NCBI GenBank assembly: GCA_965223305.1
Contig: CBDCWT010000074.1
Location: forward strand, 248,001 to 312,000
Length of the DNA stretch: 64,000 nucleotides
Direction of reading: 5' to 3'
DNA from: CBDCWT01 sp965223305
Lineage (GTDB): Bacteria > Planctomycetota > Planctomycetia > Pirellulales > Pirellulaceae
Of the stretch, positions 53,385 through 62,973 are shown piece after piece. Numbering within the stretch: position 1 is the first letter of the stretch; the number at the start of each line of letters is the position of its first letter. The position numbers and the translations under genes were made by a program. The notes beneath the pieces were generated by a model. The model searched no databases, was not told where the DNA came from, and saw only the letters and a list, made by a program, of their open reading frames with translations.

Positions 53385-54679
53385 TCCAAGCCATTCCGCT
53401 CCGCGGCAGCCCCATCTATAGCTAGTCGCAAACCCTCATGCAGTGGACTCTCCGTCTGGACAAGTTCAACGTCTCCACAGTTCTTCGGTCCGCGGGTTCG
53501 CGGTTCAGCCAAAACGAGAACTCAGCGACAGAGAAGTTCGTTAGGATCGAGTACGCGGGAAGTAGAGGCGAATCGCTGTAAGTCTGTCATCGCGTTTGCT
53601 GGAGGTCGGCGAGTCGTTGACGATACCGGGCTTCCAGTCGGTCAAGCCTCTCCGTTAGCGGACTCGTGGTGAGCTGCGTGATCGCCTTCGAGTAAAGGCG
53701 TTTCGCTTCCTCGCCGTTATTGGCAATAGAGGCGAGCTCTGCGAGACCCGCAGACACTTCCGCTGATTCGTTATGCAGTGCCCGACATATCACGAACGCG
53801 TTTGTAGCCCGCAGTCTGTCATTAACTGACAGAAAATACTTACCGGCCCGGATTAGGAGATCGCGCCGCGATAGTCCACTATCCTTCAGGCGAGCCGCCC
53901 GAAGGGCGTCTTCGGGCGGCGCGGCAAACGTCTGCATAGCGCGCAGGAGCCATGCCATTTGTTGCTCGGGCATCTGGGCCGAATACAGAACGGTGTGTAG
54001 GTCTTTGGTGCTAAGGATGAAGTACCGTTCAAACTTGGGATGCGGTGTGGCAGTGATCTCGGCTCTGTTGTGAGGTGGACTCAGAAATGTACCTTCTCCC
54101 CAGGGCTCCCAGTAGACAACCTGTTCGTGAGTGAATTCAAAAGGTACCAACATGATCGCATGTGCCGAGCGTCCGTCGAAGACGAATGTCTGCAGGCCTC
54201 TGGCATGGGCTGCACCAAGTCTCTGGAAGGCGGTAAAGGAGACAGTGTCGTTACTGGTTGGTTCCCAAGTGTTAATCGCAAGATAAAGTCCGACGTGCCG
54301 TATCAACTCGTCGTTCGTTAGAACCACGATCCCAGGAAGTGCTCTGTCTGTTTTCGATGCAAGAGAGTCGTTCAACAATGCAGACCATCGTACACCCGGT
54401 ACAAGTTGTGCCATGAGCAACGATTGCTTTAGGGTGACACCTCTTTGCAGAAGTTCCGTCGCCCGCTCCATAATCTGTTCGTCAGTTAAAGGTGCCTTGT
54501 CAGCTGGCAGGTCGGGTAGGGCGCGGATGCTGAGCGCCGCATCCCGCAGGAATTGCAAGACATGTGCCTCGGTTGTGTCGGCACCGATGCTGGATTCTAC
54601 TGCAACGAAGGACTCTCCAACGATGGTTGCGATAAACTGAACGCCGGTACTGTCTGGTCGAGAAGAGGCTCCTCGAAAG

Positions 54680-56392
54680 GGGTGTAACCGCGGTTCCGCT
54701 TGGCCGATCTGATTGGTTGCGAAATCTGGGTAAACAAAAAGCGGCCAACCTGCCATGATTCGGGTGTTTTATCCGTTTCATCAAGGCAAGGAGGCCGCTT
54801 CCCATGAAGGTCGCTGATTTAAATGCTTCGGGCAACCCCAACTCGGAGAATGTGACAGCAATCGAAGACGCGCTCGAGATGATCGACTCGGTTACTGAGC
54901 AGCTGAAGCAGGCCGTTCAGGACGCAGCTCAGAGCGGCAGTTCGTTCGATTCGGTGGAACGAAGCATTCGTGATACGGTGTTTCAATTGGGTCATCAGAC
55001 AATCGAATTGTTCATACGCCTGCAAGGAGAAGGCGATTTGGGTCCTGAGATCGCTAGCAACGACGGTAAGCCCCTCTACCGGAGTGAGGAGGCTCATCAG
55101 ACAACGGTTCGATCCATCTTCGGAACTCATCGGTTCGAGCAGTTTACCTACGCACCAGGTGCCAAGAAGGCGATCCAGCTGCGGCCGATTAGCGCTCGCA
55201 TGTCGCTGCCACCGCGGCAGTGGTCCTATTTGCTGCAAGAGTTCTCGCAAATGTTGGCGGTTGACTCGTCGTACGAACAAGCGATGACCAATTTGGGGGC
55301 GATCCTCGGTGGTACGTTTTCGGTCGATACGGCCGAAAAAATCAATGCCGAACTTGGGCGGGTCGCAGGTGAGTTTTTCGACGACTTGCCGCAACCAGAA
55401 CCTGGCAGCGAGGCAAAGTTGCTTGTAGCCACTGCGGACTGTAAGGGCGTACCCCTGGTGAAAAACGATTCGTCCAAGGTCGCTGCATTCGAGACGGCAA
55501 AGAAGAATCCTGGTAACCGACGGATGGCCACAGTGGCCAGTGTCTACACGGTTGATCCTCACGTCCGCTCAGCTGAAGAGGTCGTCGCAGCGTTATTTCG
55601 CGACGAACCCGATGAAGAGACAACGCAAGTCAAACGCCCTCGACCTCAGAACAAGAACACAACCGCTCACTTTCCCACGCTGGAAAGTGATGGCGTGGGC
55701 GGTGAACTTCCCATCAGCGGAATTCACGTAGCCATAGCCTGGATCATCGGTCAGGTGACTGCACGCCGACGCAGTGGACAAGTCTTGATCACGCTCATGG
55801 ATGGCCAGGACAGCCTTTGGGAGACGATGAAGCTGCATCTGTCGTTCGGTGCGCGGACAGTTCCGATCTTGGATATCCTTCATGCCTTATCCTATGTCTG
55901 GGAAGCAGCCGGTCTGTTCAAAAAGGACGATGCTGGCCGCAAAGCGTTCACTCGCACACGTTTGTTGCGAATCTTGCGAGGTGAAGTACGGTCTGTCATT
56001 ACGGGCCTGCGCCGCCTCGGAACCACGGCGGGGCTGACTGGGAGGGCCGCAAAAGACCTGGCTCGAATCTGCGGCTATCTGGAAAAAAACGCCGACCGAA
56101 TGCGCTATGACGAGTACCTGCGTCGAGGTTATCCGATTGCGACCGGTGTCATTGAAGGCGCGTGCCGTCACTTGGTGAAAGATCGCATGGAACGCAGCGG
56201 GATGCGCTGGACGCTTGAAGGTGCTCGTAGCATGCTCAACCTGCGAGCTGCATTTCAAAGCGACCACTGGCGAACGTTTCTGGATCACCGGATGGCCGTC
56301 GAAGGGGCATCGACACACGCCAACCAAGACCTGCTTGACAACTATCCAGCGATGACGCTCGCATGTTGACCGTCGGATCGACGGTTACACCC
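54680..56392 (+). mobile_element. ISKra4-family insertion sequence, 1713 bp, complete
   Basis: The terminal inverted repeats start GGGTGTAACCG at 54680 and end CGGTTACACCC at 56392 (11 bp perfect, then partial). The direct repeat CCTCGAAAG flanks it (54671-54679 and 56393-56401), a 9-bp target duplication. It contains one intact transposase gene. The disrupted host gene reads through once the element and one duplicate are removed, so the insertion is recent. Confidence 0.96.
54804..56369 (+). CDS. ISKra4-family transposase
   Basis: 521 residues from an ATG at 54804 with AAGGAGG about 12 bases upstream. Acidic residues fitting a DDE set occur in VATADCKGVPL, LMDGQDSLWET and GVIEGACRHLVKDRMERSGMRW. 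The last block is highly characteristic of ISKra4 transposases. The coding sequence fills most of the element and stops 23 bases from the right end. No frameshift is seen, so the protein is probably functional. Confidence 0.93.
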   Translation: MKVADLNASGNPNSENVTAIEDALEMIDSVTEQLKQAVQDAAQSGSSFDSVERSIRDTVFQLGHQTIELFIRLQGEGDLGPEIASNDGKPLYRSEEAHQTTVRSIFGTHRFEQFTYAPGAKKAIQLRPISARMSLPPRQWSYLLQEFSQMLAVDSSYEQAMTNLGAILGGTFSVDTAEKINAELGRVAGEFFDDLPQPEPGSEAKLLVATADCKGVPLVKNDSSKVAAFETAKKNPGNRRMATVASVYTVDPHVRSAEEVVAALFRDEPDEETTQVKRPRPQNKNTTAHFPTLESDGVGGELPISGIHVAIAWIIGQVTARRRSGQVLITLMDGQDSLWETMKLHLSFGARTVPILDILHALSYVWEAAGLFKKDDAGRKAFTRTRLLRILRGEVRSVITGLRRLGTTAGLTGRAAKDLARICGYLEKNADRMRYDEYLRRGYPIATGVIEGACRHLVKDRMERSGMRWTLEGARSMLNLRAAFQSDHWRTFLDHRMAVEGASTHANQDLLDNYPAMTLAC

Positions 56393-56971
56393 CCTCGAAA
56401 GAGTAGTTTGCACACGATGGCGTTGCGACCATCGGACAGAGTGAGCGGTGACGGCGGATACTTTGTGACATTGGAGTACTTGTCCGCTTGCTCTTTGGCA
56501 AATGTCTGCAAGTCAGGCGTGGCATCGCCGGGGTCGACCGGTTCATGGATTATTCTTACCTGTCGTCCGTCGATGATTGTCTCTCGTAACGCATCCTGTA
56601 TGTGTTGGCCGCTAAGTAGCATCCGATGTCGGCTGCCGTTCAGGTTGTACAGGACGACCAATCCCTCTGTCGTCCGCATTCGGAGTGACCTGGGTTCACG
56701 GTTCTCGTCTTCCAGCTGAACGACGATCGCGGCGTGCGAGTTGCGTGTAATGATTTCAGTGGCCAGCGAACCCTTAAGTCCCTTCATGCGGTCAGCAACG
56801 GAGATGGCTTCCTTGAGATCTTGTAGAAGGAAGGCCTGAGGAACTGCATGGACTGGAATTGCGTCACCAATGAATGGAGTCTGATCCTGCGATTGCAGCA
56901 CCGTAGGGTGGCTGACAAGTAGGAAAGCAACGAGCAGGTAAGATGTTGCTCGATGATGAAGTGTAAGCACG

Positions 56972-58384
56972 CTATTCCTCGCGGCTAAAGGCACTTTGTT
57001 CCTGTCTCGTCGGGCGTACGGCAGCCTGCGAGCGGGGAACGAAAACGGCGAGATGCACGCGCTGCCTACTGACGACGTCGCCAGCCGCGGAACGGATCGA
57101 CAGATGAAGCTGATACTCAGCAGTGCGATCGCTTGCGAAGCGTAGTAGGAAGTGATCTGCATCCAACGGATTCACCAGCTGGGCTAGCGGGACAACATGC
57201 GACGCCCCCGCTTTGCCGGCCGTCAAGTGAATTTCGTATTCATAGGATGGCGGAACGGGGTGACCCGCACGAATCTGCAGAGCAACAGTGGTTTTGAAAG
57301 CAAGTCGGGTCCGAAGGTCGTCGGGTCCATAGGTAATGTGGCCAAACACCGCTACAGCGTCCTCGTCCAACAGGTCACTGGGAACATAGTCTTCGATGCG
57401 AAATTCGACCTCGTCAAGAAACGACGGCAGCTGCGCTTCGTGGATTTCACTCTCAGCTCTTCCTGACTTTGGTCCAACTTGAAAAGTCAACTCGGGATTC
57501 GTCACTTCACCCCAACCTTCATTGACAAAAATAAGCATGTTGTAGGAGTCATCGTGAACTGTGAGCAAAGGGAAATCTACCAGCTCGCTTGTCACAACGT
57601 CGACGACGACCTCGGACAGCATCGCCGGTTTCAGCGATTTGTTGAGGCTCTTGACAGAAATAGCTGGGTAGTCCCAAAGGAACGGAGAGGATGGCTGGGT
57701 GCCCGTAATCGGTCCACCTGCCCGATAGCTGTCTAGATAGGGCATGTGATACGTAAGGCGTATACCGTTGTCATTCGTTTGAACATAAGTGAGATGACGT
57801 TCGGATGGTGTCAGCTTGGCGGTGGTGTTATCGTAGTTTGTGGAAACCTCCGTTGAGATAGCGATCGCGAAGTCGCTCTTCACCCGCGGTGGTATTGTGG
57901 AATGCTCTGCTGGAGGCGTTCGTGCTTCGCCCAGGTTCTCTGTCGTCGAACGAGAAGACTGGTGCCGATTTGGAGTCGTGGATTCGGCTGTTGGGTTTGC
58001 AATCGTCCAGGCGACGATCGCCGCCACTGCGACGACACAGACACACGCCGCCAGAAATCCCTTCAGGATCGCGTCGTGTTGCCGACTACGGATCCACTGC
58101 TCACCGCTCATCGCCTCGGGCAAAACCACTCCCAGCTGCAGTTTGATCAACTCCGAAGTCTGGTTCTTTGTGAGCCCGGCTAAACCGCGCTCGAGAAACC
58201 GGAGCTTACGTTGTTGCCAAATGGACCAGGACCAAAGAAGGAGCGAGCCGCCGACCAGCAACGCAGACATTGGCGTGAAGATGGTATTCCACAATCCGTC
58301 AGGTGAGACGACGAAAGTGGCAAAGAGAGAAATAATAGAGGCCATTGCCCCTAGATTCGACAACGCTATCATTCGCCGCCACAT
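56972..58384 (-). CDS. hypothetical membrane protein with large extracytoplasmic domain
   Basis: 470 residues. Two hydrophobic segments (about 10-28 and 35-55) form a hairpin. A third (about 110-132) is followed by a Ser/Thr-rich linker and a domain of about 310 residues likely outside the cytoplasm (KSDFAIAISTEVSTNYDN onwards). That domain contains beta-rich stretches such as NMLIFVNEGWGEVTNPELTFQVG and EYEIHLTAGKAG. I do not recognise the family. Its stop is one base from the start of the exported gene that is split by ISKra4, so the pair formed a two-gene operon. Confidence 0.75.
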   Translation of the reverse strand: MWRRMIALSNLGAMASIISLFATFVVSPDGLWNTIFTPMSALLVGGSLLLWSWSIWQQRKLRFLERGLAGLTKNQTSELIKLQLGVVLPEAMSGEQWIRSRQHDAILKGFLAACVCVVAVAAIVAWTIANPTAESTTPNRHQSSRSTTENLGEARTPPAEHSTIPPRVKSDFAIAISTEVSTNYDNTTAKLTPSERHLTYVQTNDNGIRLTYHMPYLDSYRAGGPITGTQPSSPFLWDYPAISVKSLNKSLKPAMLSEVVVDVVTSELVDFPLLTVHDDSYNMLIFVNEGWGEVTNPELTFQVGPKSGRAESEIHEAQLPSFLDEVEFRIEDYVPSDLLDEDAVAVFGHITYGPDDLRTRLAFKTTVALQIRAGHPVPPSYEYEIHLTAGKAGASHVVPLAQLVNPLDADHFLLRFASDRTAEYQLHLSIRSAAGDVVSRQRVHLAVFVPRSQAAVRPTRQEQSAFSREE

Positions 58385-59222
58385 AGCAGCTCATTTCCCA
58401 TGGCATCAACGGCAGGGCGATCACGAGCGAAGTTCAGTGTCGAGAAGCGTGCCGTCTGTGAAACTTGGGGGAGACGAATATCGGCAACTTATTGCTCGGT
58501 GATTCCTCAATCAAGTGTGCGCGGTTTTCATGCGTTTACCCACTGATATTCTGACACACCAATCGGTTCGTTCATATCCTGCAATGAATCAGAGGGGCAT
58601 GCGTCGAGCTGCCCGGCGGACGCGGTGGTCATTGAGCCCTCGCAGGCAGTCAAGGACCGTCCGCAGTGGCGGTAGATTCGCACCCGTGCCGTCGGCGAAG
58701 CGAAACCTGTGCACAAGTCGTCCGCAGCAGGGACACCAGAGCAGCTGACTCGCGGACCGCCGGCAGCCGCTTGTACAGGTCTTGGAGAGAGGGAGAGATA
58801 CGGATGAACTTGCGACTTGCTACAGGGTCGCTCCGGTGTGACTCCCCCGTCGCTGCCAAAATACCCAGTTTGAGGGGGGGCCAATAGTGTCCAGCCAGTC
58901 CTTGGTCCTTCCTGCAGCGGGCCATGTTCGAGGTCAACGACGCGCACACCGACCCTCTCGGACCGCATCGCTCAGTTGGGTTCCAACATATGCTGTTGCC
59001 GTCGGACGGGATGGGCCAAGCTCTACGCACTTGAATCAAGCGACGATTACAGAGTACGCCGAGAACTAGGTAAATAACCATGGAAAATATACTAATTTCG
59101 CCGCGCATCAAACGGCTGCCTGAGAAAAGAAATAAACAACCTCCAAATACTTGACAGCGCTATGATGAGCCTCGGATAATCGCCAGCCGACTCTCCCATC
59201 CATCTTCTTGGAGGACATCGTC
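58385..59222. other. intergenic region, possible decayed coding sequence
   Basis: No convincing intact gene lies here. On the minus strand, three overlapping frames each have protein-like stretches: GVRVVDLEHGPLQEGPRTG (about 58890-58950), LQDLYKRLPAVRESAAL (about 58735-58785) and LWCPCCGRLVHRFRFADG (about 58685-58740). The last contains a Cys-x-x-Cys-like knuckle. They can only be joined by frame shifts, so this may be a degraded gene. The final 60 bases hold the ribosome binding site of the DUF1559 gene. Confidence 0.3.
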
Positions 59223-60335
59223 ATGGCCAGTAAGCACATTCGGTGCGCACGTCGCGGTTTTACACTGGTGGAACTGTTAGTTGTCATTGCCATCATCGGA
59301 ATCTTGGTGGGTCTACTGCTGCCGGCTGTTCAGTCGGCACGCGAAGCTGCGAGGCGCTTGCAGTGCACGAACAACTTGAAGCAGGTGGCGCTGGCACTTC
59401 ACAGCTACCACGATTCATACAACACGTTTCCTCCGATGAGCGTGGGGAGCACGGACCCGCCTGGCAACTGGGGGTCGGGCAACTGGCGGCTGCATGAGGG
59501 GAACCGCGGCAGTTGGATCAAGAAGGCGTTGCCGTTCTTCGATCAGAGTTCGCTGGCCAATGAGATCAACGATGGAGGGCCTCTTTCGAATACATCGGGT
59601 GTACATACTGGGCCCGGCGGAGCTAATGGTAATTGGACTGGTTACTACACGTACCGCACCAAGATCTCCTCTGCTCTTTGCCCCTCGGACGGCCGCGGAA
59701 TCCGAGTTGCCAGCAACGCAACCGCGAAACTCAACTACATGGCATCGGTCGGCGACTCGATCAAGAACAACCAGAACAGCAGGAACAACCGGGGAATGTT
59801 CCAGCACATCAAAGGGACGGCTATTCGCGACGTCAAGGACGGCACGAGCAACACGGCGATGCTGAGTGAGAGTACGATTCAGACAGCCTGGGGCGGCCCC
59901 GCGTGCAACAGCCTGCACGGCTGCTACACGATTGTCAGCGGGCTCGACAACAATCCGGCCGCCTGCCTGGCGACGCGGGGCCCGAATGCAACCGTCATCG
60001 GCAACTATCCGACCAGTCACCAGCGCCGTGGTCAATCGTTGTGGATGGGATTTCCTATGCAGTCCGGATTCACGACGGTGCTTCCGCCAAACTCTCCGCA
60101 ATGTGCCAACGGTCGCGGGCAGTGGCAGTGGGGCATCTTTTCGGCGGACAGCTTCCACCCTGGTGGCGTCAACCTGGCGATGGCGGACGGGTCGCTACGG
60201 TTCATCTCGAACACGATCGACGTGGGTAATGTCTCGTTGCCTGGTCCTTCGATCAGCAACCTGAAAGGCAGTGTCTACGGCATCTGGGGGGCACTCGGAA
60301 CCAAGAACGGGTCCGAGCCGACTTTCGTCGAGTAA
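59223..60335 (+). CDS. DUF1559 prepilin-like protein
   Basis: 370 residues from the ATG at 59223 with GGAGG 8 bases upstream. An in-frame TTG at 59208 would overlap that site. The N-terminal prepilin cleavage/methylation motif RRGFTLVELLVVIAIIGILVG is at about 10-30. SAREAARRLQCTNNLKQVALALHSYHD and the C-terminal FHPGGVNLAMADGSLRFIS (H-x9-DG motif) define the planctomycete DUF1559 family. Such proteins are exported like pilins or pseudopilins and are present in many copies per genome. The role is unknown. A strong terminator follows. Confidence 0.97.
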   Translation: MASKHIRCARRGFTLVELLVVIAIIGILVGLLLPAVQSAREAARRLQCTNNLKQVALALHSYHDSYNTFPPMSVGSTDPPGNWGSGNWRLHEGNRGSWIKKALPFFDQSSLANEINDGGPLSNTSGVHTGPGGANGNWTGYYTYRTKISSALCPSDGRGIRVASNATAKLNYMASVGDSIKNNQNSRNNRGMFQHIKGTAIRDVKDGTSNTAMLSESTIQTAWGGPACNSLHGCYTIVSGLDNNPAACLATRGPNATVIGNYPTSHQRRGQSLWMGFPMQSGFTTVLPPNSPQCANGRGQWQWGIFSADSFHPGGVNLAMADGSLRFISNTIDVGNVSLPGPSISNLKGSVYGIWGALGTKNGSEPTFVE

Positions 60336-60365
60336 GGCGCGGCGACATTCAAGTCTGAGTACAAG

Positions 60366-60395
60366 GCGGCGCGTGGCAAACGCGCCGCTTTTTTT
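60366..60395 (+). terminator. rho-independent terminator of the DUF1559 gene
   Basis: GCGGCGCG (60366-60373), loop TGGCAAA, CGCGCCGC (60381-60388), then seven T. The 8-bp GC-only stem and T run are a textbook intrinsic terminator 30 bases after the stop. Confidence 0.93.
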
Positions 60396-60595
60396 GCATC
60401 CAGTGTGCTGCATTGACCAAGAGGTCTCGCGGGCCAGCGAGCAGTTCGCGGATCCGGGAAATCCCTGAATTTCTTTTAAGAGATGCTTGCTTTGCCATTT
60501 TCGGTCGTCGACAATTGGCTGAGCGCAGCGACACATCGCTACATCACTTGACCTACCACTGACGACGAATCAACCCGAAAAGCGAGAACATCCAA

Positions 60596-61168
60596 ATGAC
60601 TCATCAAACTGTCAGCCGCATGCGGCGCCAGCAATTACGCATCGCGTTCATCGCCTGCTTCACACTCGCGTTGTTGTCCCCTGCCGTGCAGGCGTCGAAC
60701 CTCTATCAGTTCGAGCGTGCGGGTGATGGAGCAATCTTGGCGATCCTGGACATGGCGACTGTGCCTGGCATCGCCACTGACGTGCTCAGCCTCGAATTCA
60801 CGGCGATCGGAGCTCCCGTCTTCGGTTTTGCTGCGGGTCCGTACCCAGGGACTTTCACCAGCACGTTCAACAGCGGGTTTGCACCGGACGGGATCGGCGG
60901 GCTAGAGCAGGGAACTGCCGCAGAAGGCGGTGTGCGCAGTTTCGACCCCCCCGTATCGGCCGTCGTACCGATGACGACAGAATTGCTGTTAGGTGCCACC
61001 ACAGTGGCCGGGAACGACCGCGTAGAATTGAGGTCGTCTGACCCAACAATGACCCTGACGGTCCAAGGAGATTGGCGGCAGGTTCCCGAGCCATCGACCG
61101 TAGCTGGATTGATATCTTTGGGCGCAGTCGGCGTGGTGGTGTGGCGACGGAAGAAACGCAAGGCCTAG
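60596..61168 (+). CDS. PEP-CTERM sorting-signal protein
   Basis: 190 residues. The N-terminal signal peptide (IAFIACFTLALLSPAVQA) is followed by a beta-rich body of about 120 residues (LYQFERAGDGAILAILDMATVPG). The C-terminal tail VPEPSTVAGLISLGAVGVVVWRRKKRKA is a clear PEP-CTERM signal: the PEP motif, a hydrophobic helix and a basic end. Proteins of this type are processed by an exosortase and go to the cell surface or matrix. No exosortase gene is in the window. The ribosome binding site is weak. Confidence 0.9.
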   Translation: MTHQTVSRMRRQQLRIAFIACFTLALLSPAVQASNLYQFERAGDGAILAILDMATVPGIATDVLSLEFTAIGAPVFGFAAGPYPGTFTSTFNSGFAPDGIGGLEQGTAAEGGVRSFDPPVSAVVPMTTELLLGATTVAGNDRVELRSSDPTMTLTVQGDWRQVPEPSTVAGLISLGAVGVVVWRRKKRKA

Positions 61169-61388
61169 CAGCCTGCTGATTTTCTCAACGCGCCTGCCGC
61201 ATCACAGGGATGTGATGCCAAAGCCACGACGCATGTCCGTCGGCAAACTGTAGAGCAGGACGTTTGCATCCGATGGCGCCGCGATCATGATACAGACTCC
61301 GTGTTGACTAGCCGTGGCAGCACAGCACCGGAGGCCACTCCGAGAAATCGGTGAGTCGATGGCACGAACTGCGTTGGTCGAACGCCGA
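61169..61388. other. intergenic stretch between convergent genes, no gene seen
   Basis: This lies beyond the 3' ends of the PEP-CTERM gene and the small membrane protein gene. I see no repeat module and no strong terminator. Confidence 0.5.
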
Positions 61389-61661
61389 TCAAGGTGAAAA
61401 CAAGTCGACTAGCACCTCGATGATTCGTACGACCATTCCAATTGTCCATTCACATGCGCGGCGAAACAAAAGGACCAAGGCTGAAACGACCAGCAATAGC
61501 GCCAAAAGTATTAGAGTCCAGGGGAAAGCACCGGTCCCATACTCTTGGATTGACGAGTTCGCAATCTGCAGGCAAGCGAGTGCCAACGCAATGAGCAGAG
61601 CCGCTATCAACAGACGCCACAGCTCGAATTGTCGTGGCTTGTTCGTTTGCACTACGTTCAT
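61389..61661 (-). CDS. small two-helix membrane protein, hypothetical
   Basis: 90 residues from an ATG at 61661. Two hydrophobic segments (about 17-35 and 47-66) are separated by IANSSIQEYGTGAFPW and followed by a basic stretch (FRRACEW) and a third mildly hydrophobic helix. No conserved family is recognised. The ribosome binding site is weak, so the assignment rests on the hydrophobic layout. Confidence 0.55.
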   Translation of the reverse strand: MNVVQTNKPRQFELWRLLIAALLIALALACLQIANSSIQEYGTGAFPWTLILLALLLVVSALVLLFRRACEWTIGMVVRIIEVLVDLFSP

Positions 61662-62642
61662 GGTTCATCGGCGCTAGCCACTAGTCCCTCGTGCCATCGT
61701 CCTCGTCCCCGTAGCGCTGACGAAGTTGACTGGGCGAGGTCGGAACCACGTTCACCCCACGATATCAGCGGTCGGACCTTATTCTCAAAGAACTCGTTGG
61801 GCGCAGGATCGGCTACCTGTGCCAGCAAAGGGGGGCGTCACAAAAAGAGCGACCGCAGCGAGCCACCCGGGCTGTTGGATAAAACGGCAGAGGTTTCTCG
61901 CCATGGATTAGGAAGCTCCAAGCAGTAAGTTCGGCGATTCCACTGAATCTCCTCAATTCTATCAGTAAATGGGGCAGCGACCGACAGTTGAATTGCCCTC
62001 GATCGGAGGAGTTCCACATCGGATGTGAGGAGCGCGGAACTCGCAGCTGCCTGCTGAGGTGATTTACACGTGATGTACACCGCTGCGTTGAAATCTTGAT
62101 GTTGCGCATCTCGCCTCAATCGGAACCCGATGCGTAAGCGAAGGAATTATTTACGTTGGTACCAACACTCCTCGCTAACGCTCCTTGAAGTTGCGCTCTT
62201 GGCCCAATCGGAACCCGAAGCGTAAGCGAGGGACTGACTTGTGTTGGCATACCAACTCCCCCTCGCTTACGCTTCGGGTTACGAAAAACGCGGTGAATTT
62301 GACATCGCGTATATCCGCCAGACGGCGAAAAGCGCAACTTCAAAGCGTTCGGCATCGTGAGGTTGGTTTCGACGAGCTATCGGTGGAAGCGACGCTGGAT
62401 TGGCAAGAATGCGGGACCAGATTCTCGACCAGATACGTCCACGAACGCCAGTTCTCAGATCAACCACGTCCTGTCCAGTTTCGACTTCCCATCGCATCCC
62501 TGATTGCTTCATGCGTTGGTTGAATATTACTTTCCCGCTTCGGTGACGCCACTTCCAATGGGGTCGCCCTTGCTAGTGTCTTACGGCTTGAATTCGTGCC
62601 GACATTCCACGAGATCCACCTTTTCCTAGCCCCGTTGCAATG
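61662..62642. other. intergenic region with repeat element, one doubtful small ORF
   Basis: Between 62105 and 62340 lies the CGAAGCGTAAGCGAGGGA palindromic element (arms near 62120, 62212 and 62262-62285, loop GACTTGTGTTGGCATACC). On the minus strand a frame of 93 residues (61838-62119) reads smoothly (SVAAPFTDRIEEIQWNRRTYCLELPNPW) but starts in the repeat without a ribosome binding site. I do not call it a gene. Confidence 0.5.
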
Positions 62643-62686
62643 ACGAATGAATTCGTTATCCTGAACACGTTGACGAATAAATTCAT
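62643..62686. promoter_or_regulatory. doubled palindromic operator upstream of the BlaI-like gene
   Basis: ACGAATGAATTCGT (62643-62656; arms ACGAAT and ATTCGT exact) and ACGAATAAATTCAT (62673-62686; one arm mismatched) stand 30 bases apart, three helical turns, directly before the ribosome binding site of a BlaI-like gene. BlaI/CopY-type repressors are winged-helix dimers that bind such dyads and usually control their own gene. Function as operator is inferred. Confidence 0.65.
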
Positions 62687-62701
62687 TGTTGAGGAGTGAC
62701 C

Positions 62702-62938
62702 GTGCCAAGAGGTCCAACGAGCGGGCCGACGGAGCTTGAAAGCCAGGTTCTGCGACTATTGTGGAATGACGGTGAGTGTACCGTCCGGAAGATTCACGAT
62801 TGGCTGGTCGAGCAGCGAGGTGAGGAGCATCGGTACACGAGTACTGTCAAGATGCTGTATGTGATGCTCGACAAAGGGTTCGTTGATCCATACGGGTGCG
62901 CAAAAAACGTCTCGGCTCCAACGAAAGGAAGCCGCTGA
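62702..62938 (+). CDS. BlaI/MecI/CopY-type repressor, C-terminally short
   Basis: 78 residues from a GTG at 62702 with GAGGAG 5 bases upstream. The winged-helix domain is clear: TELESQVLRLLWNDGECTVRKIHDWLVEQR and YTSTVKMLYVMLDKGFV match BlaI/MecI. Those proteins have about 120-130 residues, with a C-terminal dimerisation and cleavage half that is missing here. It ends in an unrelated tail (YGCAKNVSAPTKGSR). No BlaR1/M56 sensor protease follows. It may be a truncated remnant or a functional mini-repressor. An ankyrin gene follows 35 bases later. Confidence 0.8.
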   Translation: MPRGPTSGPTELESQVLRLLWNDGECTVRKIHDWLVEQRGEEHRYTSTVKMLYVMLDKGFVDPYGCAKNVSAPTKGSR

Positions 62939-62973
62939 TTTAGTTTGTGCATCAACAGAGTTGGAGAAACGCA

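Larger units (their letters stand above)
53587..56970 (-). pseudogene. exported hypothetical protein gene split by ISKra4-family element
   Basis: The GTG at 56970, with GAGGAA 6 bases upstream, starts one base after the stop of the preceding gene. A signal peptide (YLLVAFLLVSHPTVLQSQ) is followed by 190 or so residues to KLLFRG. An insertion sequence (54680-56392) and a 9-bp target duplication interrupt it there. Removing them gives AIVCKLLFRGASSRPDSTGVQF in frame and a 553-residue protein ending at 53587. The C-terminal 120 residues are helical and TPR-like (RATNAFVICRALHNESAEVSAGLAELASI). The middle contains SAHAIMLVPFEFTHEQVVYWEPWGEG, vaguely like a papain-fold protein, but no catalytic Cys is visible. 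The function is unknown and the gene is presumably inactive. Confidence 0.9.

Noticed and set aside
61838..62119. 93-residue minus-strand ORF
   Set aside because: It reads smoothly but starts in a repeat at a TTG without a ribosome binding site. Nothing supports it as a gene.
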